Positions 23,456-34,937 are shown, counted from the first letter of the stretch. The stretch is DNA of 64,000 nucleotides from Nepenthes gracilis (GCA_033239525.1 BSYO01000030.1:4192850-4256849), one strand, 5' to 3'. Program-made: numbers and translations. The notes: generated by a model not told the origin, from the sequence alone.

Positions 23456-24844
23456 AATAACAAGAAAGTGAGCCAAATACTTAGTAAAGCATAAATATAA
23501 ATAAGAAAAAATGTAGTATACTTTAAAATAAAATCAAAGGAACGAAATATGATCATAATGCATATGTAAGCATAAAACATAATCGGATGACATTACCTTA
23601 ACATATTTAATTTTTTATATTTTATTTCTGATTCCATTAGCTTTCAAAATATGTAGAAACTTATTTATCTTAATGGACCAGGGCTAGTAGGCCTTATCAA
23701 TTAACAGAGCGATCAAGCAAGGAAATGATTGTGTATATTTCTATATAATCTAAGGCACTACCCACACAATTTAACACCCTATAGCAAGCGACATACCTTT
23801 AACCTGATATACGGGGCCTAGTCCTTGTTGCCACCAAGAGTTTTCCCGTGGCTGAGAGATATCCCTCGATCTACTATTTGAAATAAAAATTCTTAGTCTA
23901 ATTTCTTGATTTCTTTTCATATTTCATTGAAAACTCCAAATAGATTTATATAGTTATTTTTCCTTGATTTTCTCACTTTAGGAGAAAATACTGATAATAG
24001 ATAACAAATTACAAAGTTTCAATTTCTTGATACAAATTGATATTTCATAGTCATATGAACTTATACAAATATGTATTTTCATATTCTTGGAAACTTAAGT
24101 CTTTGATTTTAATAGATGCTTTTTTCTCAAATAAAAGATATGCAAATAATCATAGACTTTACAAAGCAGATGATTTCTTAATATTAACAGATGAACAAAT
24201 AACAGTAAACTTCGCCGATAATTTTAATAACTTTGCAATATAATTATAATTAGTCCATAAATCATATTCTTCAGATTTCAATTGTACAGTAGCATTGGAC
24301 ATATTTGCAGATATAAAATCGGGACCAAATACTCAAAAATAACATACAAATTATGATACATTTAATCCTTCAAATTTTCATAAACTAAATTCGAATTTAG
24401 GGTATGAGGTTTTAAGCAACATCAAGAAGTTTCATAAAAATATGCAAAATGGGCAATTTTCACAATATCGGTTCACTTACTTAACATACGGGCGTTTCAG
24501 GAAGGAAATTCAAACATTTAAAGGACTTAACATAATTACCTGGACATGTGAAGTATCATATACGAAATACAAGTGATAAAATACCATAATAACTCAAAAT
24601 CATAGCATGTGTGGGGTTAGGGTTTCCTATTTAACACAGTACTTCACATAAACTTTGAAATCAGAAGAGAAATCGACATATGTACACCTTCTTCACACTT
24701 ATACTTTAAAATTGGAAAGCAAATAGACATATATACATATTTAACACATATATTCTTCAAAACCTATACTTGGACAAACATTTGAATAAAAATATCCGGA
24801 AGGAATGGTAAAAAATGAGTAACAAGGGAAAGAAATGTATAAGA

Positions 24845-24857
24845 GTGCACTTACCTC
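24845..24857 (-). promoter_or_regulatory. Splice-donor-like site in LTR D
   Basis: On the minus strand GAG|GTAAGTGCACT. It stands after the GA-rich leader, as in LTR B. In the partner LTR at 34414 the GT has become AT. Confidence 0.45.
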
Positions 24858-25019
24858 GGCCCGATCTATAAGTTTCTCAACTAGCTCCACACTGAAAACG
24901 GACCCGAGAGCCTTGATCTCCTCTTGTCTCTCTTTCTCCACCGCATTCTCTCTCTCTCATCTCTTTCGTTCTCTGCAAAAATGATGGAAAAATTAAGCGC
25001 GCGGCTTTAAACTCCTGAA

Positions 25020-25200
25020 TTGGTGCTCGAGTGCCGGTCGGGTACTCCTCAGGCACAGCATCAATGGAAATCGAGCTTGATCGTGCCTTGGGTGTGCTTC
25101 AGGTGCACCTATACCGAAAATTGTGCCTCCAATTGAGCTCGAGTGAGCATGGGCGTCGCACTTCTAGAATTCGTGCTTGAGCACGCATCGGGCGTGCTTT
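25020..25200 (-). repeat. GC-rich CTCGAG-type block in U3 of LTR D
   Basis: Degenerate units around GTGCTCGAGCG.GC and GTGCTTCAGG are strung together. Equivalent blocks lie at 34570-34800 and 46615-46760, and a weaker one at 13440-13560. They stand between the LTR start and the promoter. Confidence 0.55.
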
Positions 25201-25210
25201 GAGCCCAGGG

Positions 25211-25582
25211 GTCCTCAATACCTGATACTTTCTATCAAAAATCTAAATTAAAACCTTATCATAAGACAAATTTTTAATCTCCTGCAACAGTTTAACTCGA
25301 TCACATACTTCTTCAATTGTCAATATATAGGAGACATCATGATGATTCACTAAATTCAACGGCCAGCCCATTTTATTGACCACCTCTCTGATTTATTATA
25401 AAATCTCAAACAGATCAATAAACTTCTACTTTAATTCACCCTAAGCCTTAGAAATGATCATTCATGTGGAACCTCAATCTAATTCTGAAATATATGGGCG
25501 ATGGGCTTATGTGCTTCCATTGCGCTACTCTGATTAATCATTTATTTGTGCACTAAAAATCCTCTTACAACTCATTCCATTG
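25211..25582 (-). pseudogene. Element D integrase C-terminus
   Basis: The minus strand reads a GELK.KFIDLFEIL-type segment, then GWPLNLVNHHDVSYI, a VKLLQEI.NLSYDKV segment and IFDRKYQVLR. These are the C-terminal landmarks of plant gypsy integrase (family: GEVAYRLALP, HDVFHVS, LSYEE, ILDRK). Several stops interrupt it. It is cut upstream by element E at 25588. Confidence 0.75.
25468..25534 (-). other. Initiator tRNA-Met-like sequence within element D
   Basis: On the minus strand: ATCAGAGTAGCGCAATGGAAG, then GCCCATCGCCCAT in the anticodon-arm position, then AGATTGAGGTTC. The first 21 bases differ from plant initiator tRNA-Met at only about three positions. The anticodon CAT is still present, but the stems no longer pair. 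Confidence 0.6.
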
Positions 25583-25929
25583 ATTCTTGTAAGGCCCGTA
25601 GTAAATGGAATCACGAAATAATTATCTCCTTGGCGGTGGGGTAAGGAAAAGAATATGTTCAATACCCTATTGACTGGCTAAAATGAGAGGAAAATATTCG
25701 TTCAACATCTTGTTGACTGGCAGCCTATGAGGAAGAATTTGGTCACTCCCTGTTGACTAGTTAACGAGGATATGGTGGAAATAATCCGATTAACGAAAAG
25801 TTAACTGACTAAGAGAGGCTAAGGATATGCATTTTGCTAGATGCCAAATAACCGGTTGCCAAATGAGCTGGTTGTCAAAAATGCCTTGTGACCTAAATAT
25901 TCACTCCAGCAGAAATAATCCACTCCGAC

Positions 25930-26199
25930 AAAATGACCATACCCGTCAAAATGACAATATCGACCAAAATGACCATACCGGCCAAAATGACCATACCGGC
26001 CAAAATGACTGTACCGGCCAAAATGACCACACAGGCAAAAAAGACAATGCCGGTCAAAATGACCATTCCGATCAAAATGACCATATCGGCCAAAATGACC
26101 ATCCCGGCCAAAATGACCATCCCGGCCAAAATGATCATTCTGGCCAAAATGACAATACAGGCGAAACTGACCATACCGGCCAAAATAACCATTCCGACA
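25930..26199 (+). repeat. 18-base minisatellite, 15 units, in 5' LTR of E
   Basis: Fifteen direct units of AAAATGACCATACCGGCC with changes, 270 bases in all; more degenerate units may continue to about 26440. The 3' LTR has only three units at the same place. Because 18 is a multiple of three, stop-free frames of 100-130 codons appear on both strands; these are by-products. Confidence 0.95.
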
Positions 26200-26667
26200 A
26201 TTATCATCCATACCGGTAAGTAAAGTATACCGAAAATCCATATCAGAAAGAAAAGCATACCGGCCAAAACATTCATATTGGAGTTATCATTCCCAAGCCG
26301 GCCAAGTACTTCATTCTGAGAATTGCCATTTCGGAATCCAAACCGATCAAAATGTCCATTCTAAAAAATATCATTTCGAAAAACCAAACCGGCAAAGACG
26401 TCCAAACCCTTCAAAACGTCTATTTCGACAGTTGTCATTCAAGGAATCAGATATAAAAATATACCCTAACCTGCCTATATTAATCAATTGACACATGGAA
26501 CTCTAAATTGTAGCCTAATGACTCAACCACACTAGATTAGTGACTAACCATTACTAAGGACACCTAAGATAGCATACTGGCGCCATTTCAACTTAAGAGA
26601 CTGGTGACTAATCACTAGTAAGGACACCTAAGTAGATGTGCTGGCAGTAGCACAACCAATGCGAAAT

Positions 26668-26770
26668 ATTTATATAAGGATTGGTAAGGGAGAAGGAGAG
26701 GAAAAAAAGGTAAGGAGAGACAGAGAAGAAATAGAAGGAAAATAAGAGAGGAAATAAAGAAATCACAAAG
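26668..26770 (+). promoter_or_regulatory. LTR E core promoter: TATA box and GA-rich leader
   Basis: ATTTATATAAGG at 26667-26678 followed by about 90 bases of mostly G and A. The 3' LTR has TCTATATAAAG at about 30067 with the same leader. Confidence 0.6.
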
Positions 26771-26795
26771 ATAGTAAGAGAAAGTAAGCCAAAAT

Positions 26796-26808
26796 TTGGC
26801 AAGTGTAC
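26796..26808 (+). promoter_or_regulatory. GC-type splice-donor-like site in LTR E
   Basis: TTG|GCAAGTGTAC occupies the place where LTRs B and D have GTAAGTG. GCAAGT is the form used by GC-AG introns. With the acceptor at 27841-27843 it would bound 1045 bases. Confidence 0.35.
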
Positions 26809-27787
26809 TCGATCCCTTTTTCTGTTGGTGCTGATTATTGATCTTTCTTTCAAGTATTATCATTCTGATACTTGCTCATATTGTTATAAAAATATAAGAT
26901 ATAGCCGATTGCATAATAAAGGCAGACTTTAGATGCAGAATAGCCTCCGAAATTCGGCTGAACTGGCGACCAAATGAACCCCAACTCAGCAACCAAATGA
27001 GCCAGTCAAACATAATCCATGTTAAATCTGAATTTGGAATACATGTAAGGTTAAGTTACTAAATGAACAATAAATTGGTTTCTGTTACGGTTTGCTATTA
27101 TTGACTTTTTAATTATATATTCGATATTATGAAAAAATTATATAGAATTTTATAAATTAGATTTGGAATAAGGATTTTCTCCCAGAATGTGAATGCAGGA
27201 AATAAATGAATAAGAATTATGAATAACATGAAAGCTTCCATATAAAGTGTTAAGCATGAATTAAGAAACTGGAGTATGGATTTACTTCAGGTGATATTTT
27301 TCAGCATGCCACTGATATTACCGTAAAAACTCAAGGATTATCCTAGCCACATATCCTAACCGCATATTAGAGCTGGTGATGTCCTTGGTACACCTTGGGA
27401 TATTACAGTGAAAATTCGAGGATTGCCTCTGGACCATGGGGGGATATGGTGATGTTTTATTAGCCCTATATACTAGGTGATAGGTATATTACTCACCACA
27501 TGGTATTTATTATTTGGCCCCGTACACTGGATACACCCACTTTGAATTATGGCCTTAGATTGTGTGGTATAGCACAATCCTTTTCTCGGTTGACCGCTCC
27601 ATTAGCTGGTAAGGCTTACTAACTCTAGTCTCTAAAGATAAATAATAAGAAGATAAAAGATAAATGTTGAAGGTTCATGCATATTTGATATGAATCATAT
27701 TCTTCTGATATTTGTATATGTCTATTTTGAGTATAAAAATATGCATATCTTTGCTTATTTGTACCTTACTAAGTATTTGCCTCACTC

Positions 27788-27834
27788 ACTTATCATTTTC
27801 CTACTTACCAAAAAAAAAACTTATCATTTTCCTA
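27788..27834 (+). mobile_element. LINE insertion reduced to a 15-base tail
   Basis: ACTTATCATTTTCCTA is present twice (27788-27803 and 27819-27834). Between the copies is CTTACC plus nine A, exactly the terminal bases and A tail of the local LINE family. The 3' LTR of E lacks the insert, so it arrived after E. It lies just before the acceptor-like site and duplicated its branch-point side. Confidence 0.72.
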
Positions 27835-27843
27835 ACCTCTCAG
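27832..27843 (+). promoter_or_regulatory. Splice-acceptor-like site in 5' LTR of E
   Basis: CTAACCTCTCAG then ATGA. The 3' LTR has CTAACCCCTCAG at 31191-31202. Confidence 0.45.
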
Positions 27844-28206
27844 ATGAAAAGTACAAGTTGGTATCTGATGATCAGAGTGATGTAGTGGAAGGTGATTAGG
27901 ATAGAATGATGATAAATTGTAAATTTGACACAAAAATGTACTCCATCTTATAATGAATAAATACGTATTTATGCTATTTGGTGTCGATCATTTGGTTGTG
28001 CTTCTACAAAATTTTTATAGATATTACTAGTGGTTCCGCAGATTTTATGGTATTGAATTTTAGTTCTTAGTAGCATCTCTAAAAAATCCGACGTCATATT
28101 TAAGTCATATAGGATTGGATGAATCCTATATATAATAATGATATATTATGGACTTATATATGTAGTATGATGTTTTATTAAAAGTAAGAGTGTGGGACAT
28201 TACAGG

Positions 28207-28218
28207 TGGTATAAGAGA
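28207..28218 (+). other. Primer-binding site of element E
   Basis: TGGTATAAGAGA, two bases after the LTR end: the tRNA-iMet type site with one internal change. Confidence 0.8.
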
Positions 28219-28528
28219 AAAGAGATACTTTAGGATTGATCGATCTTATGCGGAAGCTTAGATTAAGTTCGCTTAGGTTTGACCATTAAAGTAGAGTTAG
28301 GAATAGTTAGCTATAATTGAAAAATTAGTTGTGGCTTTAGGATTAGTTGTTAAATATTTTGATCTAACCAAAATTTGGAATATTTTTACTAATAGGATTT
28401 AGTTGAACTTAGGATTTGAACTTTAGTAATTTGATTTGAGGGTTAAGCTAATTTCATTTTAAAGTTTAGACTTGATGGGATCTTGAATTGCTTATGGTCT
28501 GATTAATATTTGCTGATAGGACTAAGAG

Positions 28529-28876
28529 ATGGTAGAATTGGGAAGCCACGATGAATCAAGTTTACTGAAAAATCCGGAAAAGGAAAAGTTACTTAGTGAT
28601 TGTGGCCAAACTACCGATAAAGGGTCAAATTTAAAAAAGGTTTCCAAAAAGTCAAAACCAACAAAGAGAAGAAGGAAAGCGGTAAAAATCCAAGATGCAG
28701 TAAATCCAAACTCCGAATGCCCATATTGTGAAATTTTTCATGGAAGTAAGCCATGTTATGGGAAATTGGGAGCCTATTTTAATTGTGAAAAACAAGGTCA
28801 TCTAATTAAGAAATGTCCTTATCCTAAGAGACAAACGGCAAAAAGGTCTAATACTATTGATCAAAGTTTTACATAG
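28529..28876 (+). CDS. Short gag-like ORF with degenerate zinc knuckle, element E
   Basis: An open frame of 115 codons starts MVELGSHDES and ends IDQSFT. Residues 30-55 are strongly basic (KKVSKKSKPTKRRRKAVK). From about residue 64 it follows the nucleocapsid part of plant gypsy gag: CPYCEIFHGSKPC, then AYFNCEKQGHLIKKCP. In the family the last block is a CX2CX4HX4C zinc knuckle; here the first Cys is replaced by Phe or Tyr (YFNC), so the knuckle is damaged while C, H and C remain. Capsid, protease and all pol domains are absent. The frame may be a relic of a longer gag or a nucleic-acid-binding product of a non-autonomous element. Its openness may be chance; no test of selection is possible here. 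Confidence 0.55.
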   Translation: MVELGSHDESSLLKNPEKEKLLSDCGQTTDKGSNLKKVSKKSKPTKRRRKAVKIQDAVNPNSECPYCEIFHGSKPCYGKLGAYFNCEKQGHLIKKCPYPKRQTAKRSNTIDQSFT

Positions 28877-29187
28877 ACACAAAAGGCAGACACGTCACCT
28901 ACCAGACTGGACGGTAATTTTTAAAAATTTTGACATTTATTAAGAGTTCAGAATTTCACTTATAGTTCTGAAGTTATTCGAGAATTAGATTTTATATTAG
29001 TTGCATCGTTCTATTAAGAGTCTGACTTAAATTTCGAGGTTAGTAAAATCACTTTGCTAAGTATAGATTAAAGGAATGCCCTGATTTGCAAATTAGGTTA
29101 CGGATTCTGAATTTAAGGAAAAGAAATGATAAAGTTAATATCATTTACTTATAGGATTTTGGGTGGTACATAAATTTCGATGACGAA
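28877..29187 (+). other. Internal region of E after gag; no other gene seen
   Basis: AT-rich, with stops in all frames. Near 29170-29200 it reads the gypsy pol end signature (ISMTKF-like) before the purine tract, so pol once extended to here and was deleted. Confidence 0.45.
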
Positions 29188-29209
29188 ATTTTTAAAAGGA
29201 TGGGAGAAT
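29188..29209 (+). other. Polypurine tract of element E
   Basis: AAAAGGATGGGAGAA immediately before the TGAAAGGCCCG start of the 3' LTR; it would prime plus-strand DNA synthesis. Confidence 0.75.
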
Positions 29210-31564
29210 TGAAAGGCCCGCAGTATGTGGAATCATGATATAATTATCTCCTTGGCGATCGGGCAAGGAAAAGAATCCGGTCAACACCCTGTTGACTGGC
29301 TAGATTTAGAGGAAAATGTCTGATCAATATCCCATTGATCGGCAGGCTGTGAGAAAGAATTTAGTCATGCCCTATTAATCAATTAACAAGGATATGGGAA
29401 AAATAATCTGTCAATGAAAGGTTGACTTGGCTAAGAGAAGCTAAGTAAGGATATGCATTTTGCTAGTTGCTAAATAACCGGTTGCCAAATGAGCCAGTTG
29501 TCAAAAATACCTTGTGGCCTAAATATTCACGCCCACAGAAATAATCCACTATGGAAAAATGACCATACTGGCCAAAATGGCCATTCCGGCCAAAATGATC
29601 ATTCCGATAATTATCTCCCATACCTATAAGTAAAGTATACCAGAAAGAAAAGCATACTGGCCAAAACATTCATTTCGGAGTTACCTTCCCAAACCGGCCA
29701 AGTACTTCATTATGGGAATCGCCATTTTGGAATTCAAATTGATCGAAATGTCCATTCCGAAAAATATCATTTCGAAAAACCAAACTGGCCAAAACGTCCA
29801 AACTCGTCAAAACGTCCATTTTTGCAATTGTCATTCCGGGAATCAGATATAAAAATATACCCTAACCTGCCTATATTAATTAATTAACTCATAGAACTCT
29901 AAACCATAACCCAATGAATCAAACACACTAGACTAGTGACTAACCATTACTAAGGACACCTAAGACAACATGCTAGCACCATTTCAGCTTAAGAGACTGA
30001 TGACTAATTAGTAGTAAGGACACCTAAATAGATGTGTTGGCAGTATCACAGCCAATGCGAAAGGTCTATATAAAGATGGGTATAGGAGACGGAGAGGGAA
30101 AAAACGGCAAGGAGAGACAAAGAGGAAGTAGAAGGAAAATAAGAGAGAAAATAAAGAAAGCATCAAAGAAAGCACAAAGATAGTAAGAGGAAGTAAGGCA
30201 AAATCTGACAAGTGTACTTGATCTCTTTTTCTGTTGGTGCTGATTATTGATCTTTCTTTCAAGTATTATTGTTCTGATACTTGCTCATATTATTATGAAA
30301 ATATAGGATATAGCCAGCTGCATAATGAAGGCAGAATTTAGAGGCAGAACAGCCTCCGAAATTCGGTTGAACCAGCGACCAAATGAACCCCTACTCGGCG
30401 ACTAAATGAACCAATCGGATATAATCCATGTTAAATCTAAATTTGGAACACATGTAAAGTTAAGTTACTAAATGAACAATGCATTGGTTTCTGTTACGGT
30501 TTGTTATTATTGACTTTCTGACTATAAATTCAATATTATGGGAAAATTATATGAAAGTTTATAAATTAGATTTGGAATAAGGATTTTTTTCTGGAACGGG
30601 AATGGAGGAAATAAAGGAATAAGAATTATGAATAACGTGAAAACTTCCATAGAAAGTGTTAAGCATGAATTAAGAAACTAGACTATAGATTTATTTCGGG
30701 TTATATTCCCTGGCATGCCACTGATATTATAGTGGAAACTCAATGATTACCCTGACCGCATATCCTGGCCGTGTATTGGAGTGGATGATGTCCTTGACAT
30801 GCCTTGAGATATTACAGTGGGAACTCCAAGACTACCCCTAGACCATAAAGAGTATGGTGGCGTTTTATTGGCCCAGTATATCGGGTGATAGGTATATCGC
30901 TCACCACGTGGCATTTGTTATTTGGCCCCATATATTGGATACACCAACTTTGAATGATGGCCTTAGATTATGTGGTATAACACAATCCTTTCCTTGATTG
31001 ATCACTCTGTTAGCTGGTAAGGCCTACTAACTCTAATCCCTAAAATAAATAAAAGTTAAATGTTTAAGGTTCATGCATATTTGATATGAATCATATTCCT
31101 CTGATATCTGTATATGTCTATTTTAAGTATAAAAATATACATATCTTTACTTATTTGTACCTTACTGAATATTTAACTCACTCGTTTTTTCTAACCCCTC
31201 AGATAGAAAGTACAAGTTGGTATTTGATGATTAGAGTTGCACAGCGGAAGGTGTTTAGGATCAGATGATGATAAATTGTAAATTTGACGTAAAAATATAC
31301 TCCATCTTATAATGAATAAATACATATTTATGCTATTTGGTGTCGATCAATCGGTTGTGCTTCCAAAAAAATTTTTATAGATATTACAAGTGATTCCACA
31401 AATTTTATGGTAATGAATTTTGGTTCCTAGTAGCATCTCTAAAGAATCTGACGCTGTATTCAAATCATACGGGGTTGGATGGATCCTGTATATAGTAATG
31501 ATATATTATGGAAATATGTAGCATGACGTCTCATTAAAAGTAAGTAAGAACATGGGACGTTACA
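29210..31564 (+). mobile_element. Element E, 3' LTR
   Basis: Begins TGAAAGGCCCG and ends GGGACGTTACA. It matches the 5' LTR except for 12 missing minisatellite units and the missing LINE tail. Confidence 0.9.
29556..29609 (+). repeat. 18-base minisatellite, 3 units, in 3' LTR of E
   Basis: Three units of the same 18-base motif as at 25930-26199, with matching flanks on both sides. Confidence 0.92.
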
Positions 31565-31569
31565 ATTCC

Positions 31570-32341
31570 TATCCATTTAGGTTACATAACAGCTATAAAC
31601 TTAAGAAAAATTCCAAAGATATCGATATAATTAAGGCAAAACCCGTAATCCTCAGATTACAATTAACTTAGGAAACGCAATTGAAGGAATTACCAAAGAA
31701 ATTTCGGCACAGCCTTAGGTTACCACCAAAGCCTTAAAACTCAAATACTTGGCAAACATATCATCTTGTTGGCATACTAACGAGCTAACTTATTCAATCC
31801 GAACGTATCATCCAAATTTATGATAAATGGGCTATCCCTGTCAATCAATCCACAATTATCGAAATAGCACTCATAATCCTTGCCGTCCTAACAATCCAGA
31901 AACAAAACCATGAGGGATTCTCATCTCATAATTTCAAAACCTCAATACTTCGGTTACAATTCTTCTTCCCATAAACCAAAAGCAAAGCACCCTATTTGCT
32001 CAGATTTAGGATCTGCTCGTGGCTCACACTTTGATATTAAAGACATACCAAATCCGAAGATTTTCGATCTCAAAGTATCAGCAATAATATTTGCGTTCCT
32101 TTAAAGATACCGAGATTTACCTTTACAGTCCTTTAAGCAGTTTACCCACTTGTACTGCCACATGATCATCTTCTCTTTGCGAAATAACTTCTCAAACCTT
32201 TATAATTAAATAAACGATAACTATCTCCATATAAGCAATACCTGTAAATTTAGACCAATCAAATTTAGAATCAATATTGACCAACTCAAATCTTAAATTG
32301 ACATCAATTAAATTAAGACCATAAGGCATCTCCTTACAACT
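31570..32341 (-). other. Element D internal region near its 5' LTR
   Basis: Lies between element E and the primer-binding site of D. No gag or pol motif could be recognised in any minus-strand frame. Confidence 0.4.
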
Positions 32342-32353
32342 TCTCTGATATCA
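32342..32353 (-). other. Primer-binding site of element D
   Basis: The reverse complement reads TGATATCAGAGA, two bases after the LTR end, close to the tRNA-iMet type site. Confidence 0.78.
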
Positions 32354-32355
32354 TA

Positions 32356-34937
32356 TGTAATGAAACACGTCCAAATCCCATCAATCACCTCATATCATAA
32401 ACAATTAACTAAATAACTGAAATAAAATTTATTAGATGTGAGATATTTTAACTGATCTCAAAATAAATAAATAAATAAATGACATACTCATGATCCCAAA
32501 AACATGCCATCACATCGGTGGCTCTGACATCAACCCAAAAATATGATGTTGGACCTTTAGTAAGGGAAGATACCTGCAAAAATATCAATAGAACATATAC
32601 ATGCATATTCAACAATATTGTGGAAGTAAAAACACATTCTTAACAAATTTCCTCCAACCTGTACAACGTGAAACATCTTGTTTCACTTCCACAAAAATAA
32701 TCCAGTGAAAAATAACTATCCTATCCATGATCAAACACAAAATTGATAGCTTTGGACAATATAAAAATACCACACAGGCTAACAATATCGCCTAAAAATC
32801 TGTAGTACATCAAAAACTATTTCCGAAAATTAAACTAATCTGTAATAAGCAAAATGACCTAAACTTGTCCAAAATACACAATACCTAAACATCAAACCCA
32901 ACAATTCTAAAATCTTCCAAATCTCTAATCTTGCTCATCTGGCAAGAACTCCTACATTTCCTACTTATCTGAAAGTTAGTAAAAACAATAAGAAAGTAAG
33001 CCAAATACTCAACAATGTACAAATATAATAATGACAAATGCAGTATACTTTTAAATAAAATTAAAGGAACGAAATAGGAACTTAATGCATATATAAGCAT
33101 AAAACATAATCGGATGGTATTTCCTTAACACATTTGATTTTTTATATTTTATTTTTGATTCCATTAGCCTTCAAAATATGCAGAAACTTATTTACCTTTA
33201 GGGACCAGGGTTAATAGGCCTTACCAGGTAACGGAGCAATCATGTGGGAAAAAGATTGTGCATACTTCCATACAATCTAAGGTACTACCCACGCAATTTA
33301 ACACCCCCTGACGAGTGGTATAGTTTTAACCCGATATACGGGGCCATAGTCCTTATTGCCACCCAAAGTTTCCCTATGGGTCAAGGGCATTCCTCAATCT
33401 ACTATTGTAATATCTAAAGGTATGTCAAAAAATATCACCATCTGAAATAAAAATCATTGGTCTAATTTCTTGATTTCTTTTCATATTTTATTGAAAATTC
33501 TACACAAATTTACATAGTCCTTTTTACATAATTTTCTCACTCTAGAAGAAAATACTAATAACAAATAATAAATTATAGAGTTTTAATTTCTTGATACAGA
33601 TTTATATTTCATAGTCATGTGAACTTATACAAATATGTATTTTCATAATCTTGGAAACTTAAGTCTTAGACTTTAATAGATACTTTTTCTCAAATAATAG
33701 ATATGAAGATAATCATGGACTTTATAGAGCAAATAATTTCTTAATATAAATAGATGAATAAATAATAATAATAAAATTCACCGATAATTTTAATAATTTT
33801 ACAATATAATTATAATTAGTTCATAAATCATATTCCTCAAATTTCGATTGTACGATAGCATTAGACATATTTGCAAATATAAAATTGGGACCAAATACTG
33901 AAAAAAAACAAACAAATCATGATACATTTAATCCTTCAAATTTTCATAAATGAAATTCGAATTTAGGGTCAGTAGTTTCAAGCAACATCAAGAATTTCCA
34001 TTAAAATATGCAAAATGGGTAATTTTCACAATTTCAATTCATCTACTTAACATCTGGGGCATTTTGGGAAGAAAATTCAAACATTTAAAGGACTTAGCAT
34101 AATTACCTAGACATGGGCATATACAAAATACAAGTGATAAAACATCATAATAACTCAAAATCATAGCACGCGTGTGGTTAGGGTTTTCGATTTAACACAA
34201 TACTTAACATAAACTTCGAAATCGGAAACGAAATCAATATATATATACATTTTTCACACATATACTTCAAAATCGGAAAGCAAATAGACATATATGCATA
34301 CTTAACATATGTATTCTTCAAAACCTATACTTGGACGGGCATTTAAACAAAAATACCATGAAGGAATGGTAAGAAATGAGCAACAGGAGAAAGAAAAGTA
34401 TAGGAGTGCATTTATCTCGATCCGATCTATAAGTTTCTCAACTAGCTCTATGACGAAAATGGACCTGAGAGCCTCGATCTCCTCTTCTCACTTTCCCTGC
34501 CGCATTTTTTCTCTCTCCCCTCTTCCTTTCTCTATCAAAATGACGAAAAAACTAAGCACCCAGCTTTAAATTCCTGAACTAGCACTCGAGGGCCAATCAA
34601 GCGCTCCTCAGACACGGCAACACTGGAAATTGCGCTCAAGCACTCCTCGAGCGTGCTTCAGGCACACCTATACTAGAAATTGTGCCTTCGGTTGAGTTCA
34701 AGCGAGCATTGGGTGTCGCACTTCTGAAATTCGCGCTCAAGCATGCTTCAGGTGTACTTCGGGTACAAGGGTATTGTTTTTCGTGCTCAAGCTTGCATTA
34801 GGCCTGCGTCAAGCTCAGATTCAACTGGTCCCATTTTTTATACTTTTGATCAAATTTTTTGCATCCTTTGACCTCAATTTTGATTATATTAGTTTAATTA
34901 ACCATGATAAACATAATTTAAAAACTGGCACCTTAGA
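32356..34937 (-). mobile_element. Element D, 5' LTR
   Basis: On the minus strand it starts near TCTAAGGTGCC (a changed TGTAAGG) and ends GTGTTTCATTACA. It matches 22851-25210 and shows the same GC-rich block, promoter leader and acceptor-like site (CTAACTTTCAG, 32969-32979). Confidence 0.8.

Larger units (their letters stand above)
22851..25210 (-). mobile_element. Element D, 3' LTR (start deleted)
   Basis: Matches 32356 to about 34780. Its minus-strand start is missing: the integrase reading (YQVLR) runs directly into LTR sequence at about 25210, so the last residues of pol and the first part of the LTR were lost in one deletion. Confidence 0.78.
25588..28204 (+). mobile_element. Element E, 5' LTR
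   Basis: Begins TGTAAGGCCCG and ends GGGACATTACA. It carries an expanded 18-base minisatellite, a TATA box, a GA-rich leader, donor- and acceptor-like sites and a 15-base LINE tail. Confidence 0.9.
25583..31569 (+). mobile_element. Element E: non-autonomous LTR element with short gag (TR-GAG/LARD-like)
   Basis: Two direct LTRs, 25588-28204 (2617 bases) and 29210-31564 (2355 bases), bracket only 1005 bases. The target duplication is ATTCT (25583-25587) and ATTCC (31565-31569). A tRNA-iMet type primer-binding site follows the first LTR and a purine-rich tract precedes the second. The internal region has one short gag-type reading frame and no pol. A stretch compared near the LTR ends (27690-27780 against 31085-31175) differs at about one base in ten, mostly transitions. 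It inserted into integrase of element D. Confidence 0.88.
22851..34937 (-). mobile_element. Element D: minus-strand Ty3/gypsy element inserted in gag of B
   Basis: Similar sequences at 22851-25210 and 32356-34937 lie in the same orientation. The second has a primer-binding site next to it and the first has an integrase C-terminus next to it, so they are the 3' and 5' LTRs. Gag of B reads DLFH before it and YAPHIIHDEFRKVK after it, consistent with one insertion in gag. No clear target duplication is seen. Element E is inserted within its internal region. Confidence 0.82.

Noticed and set aside
25930..26199. CRISPR-like array
   Set aside because: Units abut with no spacers, and the setting is a plant retrotransposon.
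25827..26276. Open frames of 96-134 codons on both strands with repeating GQND, GRYGHF and MTIPAK motifs
   Set aside because: They are the translation of an 18-base tandem repeat, which stays open in several frames because 18 is divisible by three.
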